A stretch of 64,000 nucleotides of DNA, taken from positions 4,677,675 to 4,741,674 of the forward strand of contig LNAC01000032.1 in NCBI GenBank assembly GCA_002007465.1, given 5' to 3'. The notes under the pieces are model-generated. The model did not search any database and was not told the DNA's origin. It saw only the letters and a list, made by a program, of their open reading frames with translations. Origin of the DNA: Ailurus styani (taxonomy: Eukaryota; Chordata; Mammalia; Carnivora; Ailuridae). The position numbers and the translations under genes were made by a program. Positions 57,107-64,000 of the stretch are shown here, piece by piece. Each line of letters begins with the position of its first letter. Within the stretch, counting starts at the first letter, position 1.

Positions 57107-57335
57107 TTATTCTGTGACAAGACGCTTAATATGGTTGTCCCTTCCTTATGTACATTAGAGTGAATGCACTTAAGGAAACTGGAGTTTGGAACTTTGTGTG
57201 AAGGGTCCAGAAAGANGTGTTTTTTTTTATTCTGTGACAAGACGCTTAATATGGTTGTCCCTTCCTTATGTATATTAGAGTGAATGCACTTAAGGAAACT
57301 GGAGTTTGGAACTTTGTGTGAAGGGTCCAGAAAGA
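57107..57335. repeat. Direct duplication around a single N (probable assembly artefact)
   Basis: Positions 57107-57215 and 57227-57335 (109 bp each) differ at one site seen (GTACATT versus GTATATT) and are joined by AN GTG and a T run with N at 57216. Same pattern as at 7462 and 11904. Confidence 0.85.
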
Positions 57336-58045
57336 GCATAATGTACACTGTGCAGTAGTTAGGAGGACTGAGTACAGTTGTGACAGGGACGTCTTCATGA
57401 GTGGTGGGACTGCAGGGAGCGCGGGCACAGTGCATGGGTGACGTTGTGAACTTCTCTAGCACCAACAATTCTGACGTAGCAGCTGAGCTTTGAGGAAACA
57501 TCTTTCAGCCTGGATAAAAACGAAAAAGTTGATAACCTTGATGCCCAGCATTGACCCCCTGGGGCCTGGGCCTCGGATTGACCCAAGTAGGTTGTTCTTG
57601 TGGTATATGCCAAAGTGACTGAACAAATCTTCAACGGATGACAGCATGGACTGATTAGAAGAAAGAGCAGGAGGGACTTGGAGTGTGGACTACACACCTC
57701 TCTGGAGCCCCTGGATAACTAGGGGTGATGAAGGCTGATAGGAATGTGGAGACTTGGGGTTGCTTGGAAAAATAAAACAATATGACCACATTTGCAAACT
57801 GGTTACACAATTGAAGAGTATTCAAATAGTGGCAGAAATGGGCAGGTGGAGAATAAGGGGGTGACAGTGGAGTGAAAATAGCTTTGAACTAGGAGTTGGG
57901 AGGTTTGGGATTAAATGTTGCTTTTTTCAGTACCATTATGGCAGTTTAAAGATGAGAGAATAGAAGCTTAGAAAGTTAACTAAGTCCACCAAAGAAACCT
58001 GGCTTCTGAGTTGGGAGGAATGGGATTGAAATCTAAATTGCTGTG
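57336..58045. other. Intergenic sequence, no gene
   Basis: Open frames on the minus strand here include a 143-codon one that exists only because of the duplicated segment at 57107-57335. No recognisable product. Confidence 0.45.
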
Positions 58046-58049
58046 TGAC

Positions 58050-59010
58050 TCAGCTGGCATTTCTCACTGTGTATATCCAACTGCCTTCTTGATAAATCCC
58101 TCTGAAGTTTTTAACAGGCATCCTAAACTGGACTAAACAATGGAGAGCTTTGAACGTCTCTGCCTGCCATCCACATTCATTCATCCATAGCTTTCTCAGC
58201 CTCGATTATGGTATCTACATATCCATCCAGCTGCTCGGTCTCCAAATTTAAGAGTCATCCTGATTCCTCTCTTTATCACACAATTTCATTGAATTCATTA
58301 GTAGGTTTTACAAGCTCTATCTCCGAAATATATCCTGCCATCAATATTGTTCAGGCATGTTTTTTTTGCCCAGACTGTGGCAATAACCTCTAAATTGCTT
58401 TTCTGCCGGAACAAATCTTCAAACAGTGACATCACATACTTCTGAGAACTCCTGCCTCCTTAATAATCCATCTTCCACACAGAAGCCAAAGTGAGCTTTC
58501 TCAAGTACAATTCAGATCATGCCACACCTCAGTTTCAAATCACCCAATGCCTTCTTTTTACAACTGGAAAAAAATCCACTATCCTTCTACTGCCCACCAG
58601 CCTTACATGATGAGATCATTGTTGATTTATGTTCCTTACTCTCCATCCCCCTTGGCCTTTCTGCCTCTTAGACACACCAGATTCCTTCTATCTCAGGGCC
58701 TGGCTTTTGCTCTTCCTTATGTGTGGCTTGTTCTTCCCCCAGATTTCCTGTGTCTGCCTCTTCCTCCTCATTCAAGTCTAAACTCAAATGTAACTACCTA
58801 GAGGTGACTGCCTTAGTTAAAGGAACCCCCTCACTCTGAATGGCATTTCCACATTTTATCTTCTTAGCTCTTCACACTTCTTGAAAGCCCTACAAGAGAT
58901 TAGAAGCTCATCGAAGATGTATGCTCTGTTTTATACACTTCACAATTCCACTACCTAGAATACTGTCTGTGTACACTTGGTGCTTAATAAATATTTGTTG
59001 AGTGACTGTA
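58050..59010 (+). repeat. L2 LINE 3' sequence
   Basis: Well-ordered forward L2: CTGTGGCAATAACCTCTAAA, CACACAGAAGCCAAAGTGAG, AATTCAGATCATGCCACACC, CACACCAGATTCCTTCTATC, TCTCAGGGCCTGGCTTTTGC and GCTTAATAAATATTTGTTGA at the end. No intact frame. Confidence 0.9.
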
Positions 59011-59590
59011 TTACTGGTTATTTGCATCCTATGATAGCCTTTCAGAGTGATGAACAAAATTGTGAAACAATAGAATGTTTCCTTTCTAAATAATGGCAAA
59101 TCATGAGAAAGCCTCTGTTGGACTAATATCTATGGGTATTCCACTTAGCTTGCCTGTGATTGTTCAAAACTAGGAAAAAACAAACATGGGAATACGTAAT
59201 ACTATATCACTAAAATTGCTACTTAGATTACAGCCATATCAGTACTCAGGTCTTGTGGTAAAGTCCTGCAGCACCAAGAATAAATCACAACTTTATAGCA
59301 ACATTCACAAATTGAAAGGTCAGGATCTTTCACTCCATTTCAAAGTCAGAGCCCCAGAACACTAAGACATAGAACTCTAGAAATCCTTCTCCAGAATTCC
59401 AGGTGAAATAATCTGTTCGCACTTTTAACAATTTACTGAAGTTCATAATTTTTTCCACACTTCACTCTCATATGAGGTTAGGCTGAGCAAGGAGTCACCA
59501 ACTTTATTATTTTATTGAAGTCAGAAATGAAAGAAATGGAAGTTGTTGCAGCAAGTGCTGCTATAATGGATTAAGCCACTGTATATACGT
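59011..59590. other. Intergenic sequence, no gene
   Basis: Nothing recognised. Confidence 0.45.
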
Positions 59591-59591
59591 A

Positions 59592-59796
59592 TTTTTAAAG
59601 ATTTATTTATTCATTTTAGAGAGAGAAAGAGAGCATGGGGGAGGGGCAGGAGAGAGAGAGAGAGAGAGAGAAACTCAAGCAGACTCTGCATTGAGTACAG
59701 AGCCCCACGTGGGGCTTGCTCTCATAACCCTGAGATCATGACTTGAAACAAAACCAACAGTCTACCGCTTAACCTACTGTGCCACCGAGGTGTCCT
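59592..59796 (-). mobile_element. Carnivore SINE (SINEC, older)
   Basis: Inverted Can-SINE: TTTTTAAAGATTTATTTATT, an AG microsatellite, and a GTGCCACCGAGGTGTCC head. Confidence 0.92.
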
Positions 59797-59799
59797 CCA

Positions 59800-60750
59800 G
59801 TTTATATTCTTAATAGACTGTCTATTTTTTATTTTTGACACACTCTCCTAATCTAGGTACATCGTACTCTCTTCTGTCTTCTTTATCATGCTGAGTTTCA
59901 CAGCACCTGCTAGTAGTGGAAATACAAGATAGCATTTGGGAGTCATAGAAAGTGAGATGAGAAGGACAAGACTGGACCAAGTCTCGAGGACTGAAGGAAC
60001 TCGCCATACTAAGGAGCTTGAACTTATTGTGAGATCTCATTTGTGGGGGGCGGAGAAGGATAAAAAGAAGAAAAGGGAAAGAAGAGAACAGAAAAAAGAG
60101 ACTCTTGTTTGCCTGATTGTTCATTCTAGCCGCTATCTAATTTCACTTCCTCTTTTTGCGGCCAAACCTCTCAAATGAGTCCTCTATCCTGAGACCTATG
60201 TAACAGGATGCTAAATTACTTTCTCAGTTTTGGGTGAGGCTGTAAACTTGAGAACAAAATGTTTTATTCTCCACAAATTACATAAAGAAAGGCTTTATAT
60301 AAGAGAAGACTCCTTCTTCAAACCAAGGGGTGACTCAAAAGAAGCAGCCTAAAAACTAATCTGGTGATTCAGCCTTAGTCTACTTTGAAGATATCTTAAG
60401 AGGATGTTTGCAAATGAATGGACGTGGCTAAGTAGGACTTCTTTAGAGGGATAAATGTGACTGATTGAATATACAAATGGACAATGACCAGACCACTTAT
60501 GTCAAAAGAATTCTGATACACTTCCTCTGCAGTAATCGGAAGCCAAACCACAACCTCTGTAGCAATCAGAAGGAACAGTTAGGACTTGGTTAATGACTTC
60601 CAACTTCCCTCTTTTTTTGCCCCAGCTTCCAACTCAGGACCAGACAGAAGAAGCCAAATATGCTTCTCAAACCCCTTATCTAAGATGCTCTGCTCTAGTT
60701 AGCTCTCCTCCAGCTTCCCCATGCCAACACCTGCAACCAGAGCACACCTG
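59800..60750. other. Intergenic sequence, no gene
   Basis: No exon recognised. Purine-rich stretch near 60,055-60,105. The flanks of the next SINE may be an old LTR, not assignable. Confidence 0.4.
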
Positions 60751-60766
60751 AATGCTTTTCTTTCTT

Positions 60767-60972
60767 TTTTTTTTTTTTTAAGATTTTATTTATTCATTTG
60801 ACACAGAGAGAGAGATTACAAGTAGGCAGAGAGGCAGGCAGAGAGAGAGGGAGAGGAGGAAGCAGGCTCCCCGCTGAGCAGAGAGCCCAATGTGGGCCTC
60901 AATCCCAGGACCCTGGGATCATGACCTGAGCCGAAGGCAGCGGCTTTAACCCACTGAGCCACCCAGGCACCC
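60767..60972 (-). mobile_element. Carnivore SINE (mustelid-type)
   Basis: Inverted Can-SINE: poly-T, AAGATTTTATTTATTCATTT, AGGCAGAGAGGCAGGCAGAG and GAGCCACCCAGGCACCCC. Target-site duplication approximately CTTTTCTTTCTT at both ends (60755- and 60973-). Confidence 0.96.
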
Positions 60973-60984
60973 CTTTTCTTTCTT

Positions 60985-62695
60985 AATACTTGAGCCTTGA
61001 CTGCCTTTGACTCTCTGCCTAAAGCAGGTGATGGTCCTGATTCCCTTCTAATAGAGGCTCTGATGACGTGGCTTTAGTTCTTACTTAGGGGATCTTCGTT
61101 TATTTCCAGAGTCTTATGACATTTCCCCTTCCCCCTGCCGGGGGGACAAAACAGGGTTGCTTGGCCCTTACCTGGGGCCTGCCCTGGGGGCTATCACTTT
61201 ATTAAATTCCAGCAAACGTTGAAAGGGGAGGTTGGCTAAAGGGGGCTGGGATAGCAGAGGAAAGAAGAAAGGGCTGGGGAGGGACAATTTAGTAGGGCAG
61301 GGATGTGTACAAATCATATGGGACAAATGTGGATCACTGGGCTGTCCTGAAAGGGATTCTCCCAAGATAACTTCCTAGGAAGGTGAGCTGACTCCAACTG
61401 AAGGTCTCTTAAAAACCCAGAAAATCACCCAATGAGAACAAACATTAGCTTCTTGGCAGGACATATGGCAAAAACTATATGAGCTAAATCGCAGTGCTTC
61501 TGCCTATGTTTCTTTTCCCTCCAACCATACCATCTCTGGAAAAGCCATAGGCAACACAGTGAGTAGGAAGAGAAAGTAATAAAATTTTCTTATTCTCTCC
61601 AATTTGGATTATTATTTCAAATTATATATATATTTGCCAAGGCTTCTGAAAGAATCACTAAAAAAAAAAAAAAAAGCCCCGCATTTCCTCTGTTATAGAC
61701 CATGACACTCTTCTCGGTTAAATAATGAGTAAAGAAGCTTTCTATAGGATATTAAAAGTTTATTATTAGAGATAAATTTGACTAGTCTGCTGTCTCCCGT
61801 TGAGTTGTGGTTCTAGTGCAACACTCCTCTCAAGCTGTGAACCTGCTTTGGGAGACCAAAAATTAACTTGTAATTTTGAATGAAGGCCTGTGATTTGCTG
61901 ACTGGGCCATCCATTAACCTCTACCAGAAAAGAAAAAAGAAAAAAAAAAAACTACTTCAGTAGAGTTCCATTGGGAACTTTTGACCAGGTGGCCGGGAGA
62001 CCAAGGTTTCTCATTTTTCTGACCTTACACACCAGCCAGAAGGCAGGCCTCCCCTTCTGCAATTCATCCGCCTTCCTGTCCCCATTCTTATCTTTCCCAA
62101 CTACTCTCCCATTCTATCCCTGGAACTCCTATCTTCTAGTAACCACAACCACTTACATCTTCAGATAGTTTACAAAACAACCTGCTTGCCTCAACTTATC
62201 CTGGCCACTTTTCCCAGCTACCCTCTTCCTTATGGCTTTTTTCAGGTTGAAAGCCCTGCATTTTCCTACTTGCTACATGTTTCAGAAATACTGGATTATT
62301 GAGCATTTTTCTTCCCTCCTTGTAAGTTTTCACATTATATTTATCCTGTGACACTGTCCCGTATAGTGGCCACTTGCCACATGTGGCCATTGAGCACCTA
62401 TTACCTGGCTCATCCAAAGTAAGATGTACTTTAAGTATAAAAAACACCTCAAATTTTGAAAACCTAGCATGAAAAAAGTGTCAAAATGTATCATTGATCA
62501 TTTTTATGTTGATTACATATTGAAATGAAAATTTGGGGGCTATACTAAGTTAAATTAACTATATTACTAAAGTTAATTTTCTTTTTAGCATTTAAAATGT
62601 GGCAATTAGAAAATTTTTAATTACATGTGTAGCTCACTTTATATCTCTATTAGAAAGAGATGGGAATTACATAGCTTTACAATAAGAAGAGAAAA
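60985..62695. other. Intergenic sequence, no gene
   Basis: No exon recognised. A small GC hairpin CCCCCTGCCGGGGGG lies at about 61,131-61,146 and an A-run at 61,660-61,676. Confidence 0.45.
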
Positions 62696-62936
62696 TTACA
62701 TGATTACTTATTTCATGTACTCTGTGGCTGCTGCGTACCAGGCATTGATCTTGGTACTGGTGAGGTAGCAGTGAGGAAAGTCTTTGTCACCATGTAGCTA
62801 ACATTGTGACAGGAGACAAAGAATACACACACTAGCAAGTACATTCAAACTCAGCAGGATATGGGTAGTGCTGTAGGAGGGTATGGTGGCGGTGAGGGGA
62901 GGAGTTATAAGAAAGCACCAAGGAAGTAAGGAAAGG

Positions 62937-62957
62937 GTGTGTATGTGTGTGCACATG

Positions 62958-63005
<48 letters not shown>
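62937..63005 (+). repeat. (TG)n microsatellite
   Basis: TG repeats with an interrupted left part (GCACATGCA) and about 46 bp of pure TG on the right. Gives rise to spurious His-Thr frames on the minus strand. Confidence 0.98.
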
Positions 63006-63006
<1 letters not shown>

Positions 63007-63155
63007 TGGGTGGGGGGCATTGTATTAGGTAGGGTTGTATTAGGTAGGGCACTGGAAGGACTTTGGCTTTTACTCTAGATGAGATGAAAGACCAATGGAG
63101 AAGGTTGAACAGAAGAGTGACCTTATCTCATTTCTATTTTAAAAGGATGACTCCT

Positions 63156-63348
63156 AAAAAAGGGGATGGGGGGCACCTGCGTGGCTCAGTTGGTTAAGCA
63201 TCTGCTTTTGGCTTAGGTCATGATCCCAGGGTTCTGGAATCAATCTCCACTTTGGGTTCCTTGCTCAGAGAGGAGTCTGCTTGTCCCTCTGCCCCTCCCC
63301 CCATTCATACGCTCTCTGTCTCTCAGATAAAGTATTTTTATTAAAAAT
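63156..63348 (+). mobile_element. Carnivore SINE (SINEC)
   Basis: Forward Can-SINE GGGGCACCTGCGTGGCTCAG with a shortened tail. Perfect target-site duplication AAAAGGATGACTCCT at 63141-63155 and 63349-63363. Confidence 0.96.
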
Positions 63349-63920
63349 AAAAGGATGACTCCTCCTGTCACGTTGAAAAGGTAGTAGTGACAGATAAGAA
63401 CTGATGAAAAGGAGACTATTATGGTAGCACAGCAAGAACTGGATAGCAGCTGGACAACAATGGGGTGGGGGCTGAAATTATGAATATATGTTGAAGATAC
63501 AAGTACTTGGATTTGCTGGAGAATTGGACATGGAAAATGGGAAGTAAAAAGGAGCCAAAGAAAATTCCAAAGCATTGGCTTGGGCAACTGGCAGACCATT
63601 TGCTGAGAAAGATTATGCTGTGAGCAGTGGAGGAGGGAATTGGCAGTTGGTCATCCATGTGAAGGGCAAACACTAGGTGCCAATATTCACAAGAAGGAGG
63701 TAGAGACTATTTGCCTGAAAATGTCAGGGAAGTTTCCATAGGATACATGTTCTTAAGCTACGCATTACTGTATGGATGAAGTTTTCACAGATGAGAGAGA
63801 AAGGAGTGCCCTGCCCTTTAAGCGGGAAGAGCAAAGGCAAAGGAAATGGAATGGCATGGGCTATTGTTTGCAATGGTAAATGTTGTAATTTGGTTGCAAC
63901 ATATGAAACCGTATCCAGCC

Positions 63921-64000
63921 AGAAGAAAGGAAGCTATCCTGCCATTTGCAACAACATAAATGGAACTCAAATATGTTACGTTAAGTGAGATAAGTCAGAT
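63921..64000 (+). mobile_element. Carnivore L1 ORF2 3' end, cut by window edge
   Basis: GAAGCTATCCTGCCATTTGC AACAACAT and GTTAAGTGAGATAAGTCAGA are the forward end of L1 ORF2 and its 3' UTR junction. It continues beyond the window. Confidence 0.75.

Larger units (their letters stand above)
62700..63760 (-). repeat. L2 LINE 3' sequence with nested microsatellite and SINE
   Basis: Reverse L2: ACTCTGTGGCTGCTGCGTAC CAGGCATTGATC, GGTGAGGTAGCAGTGAGGAA, ACCAATGGAGAAGGTTGAAC and, after the SINE, ACTATTATGGTAGCACAGCA. Confidence 0.75.

Noticed and set aside
57070..57501. 143-codon minus-strand frame with an internal repeated peptide
   Set aside because: It spans the N at 57216 and exists because of the artefactual 109-bp duplication; no known protein or splice structure.
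60480..61030. Possible LTR around the SINE at 60767
   Set aside because: Composition is LTR-like, but I could not match ordered landmarks of any family, so it is left unassigned.
62798..63052. His/Thr-repeat protein on the minus strand
   Set aside because: Translation of the (TG)n microsatellite only.
1..64000. Undescribed system such as a defence island, CRISPR array, operon or new mobile platform
   Set aside because: The window is intron and intergenic DNA of a carnivore; the repeated units found are SINEs, LINEs, microsatellites or assembly duplicates. No regularly spaced repeat array or gene cluster was seen.

Overview
This is ordinary mammalian nuclear DNA from a carnivore. It is AT-rich and interrupted about every 2.5 kb by tRNA-derived carnivore SINEs (Can-SINE/SINEC). 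Several copies have the long 'CTGCCTGCCTCTCTGCC' tail and the 'GTGGGTTAAAGCC' head that I associate with mustelid-type SINEs. The best guess is therefore a caniform, probably a musteloid such as a mink, ferret, badger or otter relative. Carnivore-type L1 3' ends, old L1M, L2, MIR, MER20, a Tigger element and ERVL/MaLR LTRs make up most of the rest.

Only one protein gene is supported: ARHGEF38, a Rho-family guanine nucleotide exchange factor with DH, BAR and SH3 domains, on the minus strand. Its first coding exon is at 32253-32448. Its second coding exon, which carries the beginning of the DH domain, is at 408-592. They join in frame across a 31,660-bp intron with GT/AG borders and give the first 127 residues. 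The remaining exons lie beyond the left edge. A TATA-like box at 32641-32648 is a candidate core promoter. Everything to the right (about 32.7-64 kb) is upstream intergenic DNA. In human the next gene on that side would be PPA2, but no exon of it is visible here.

Layout: 1-0.6 kb, exon 2. 0.6-32.2 kb, intron 1, with 12 SINEs, L2 and L1 fragments, MER20, two related ERVL-like LTRs and MLT1-like LTRs. 32.25-32.65 kb, exon 1 and promoter. 32.65-47 kb, upstream intergenic DNA with L2, MIR and SINE copies. 47.8-56.2 kb, an L1-rich block with four nested SINEs and a nested Tigger element. 56.2-64 kb, L2 fragments, microsatellites and the start of a carnivore L1 that runs off the end.

The window has four isolated single-N positions. 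Three are flanked on both sides by near-identical direct copies of 87-152 bp, which points to contig-joining artefacts rather than biology. I found no RNA gene, CRISPR array, operon or novel system. The notable signals are assembly duplications, head-only SINE fragments with target-site duplications, and nested transposons.
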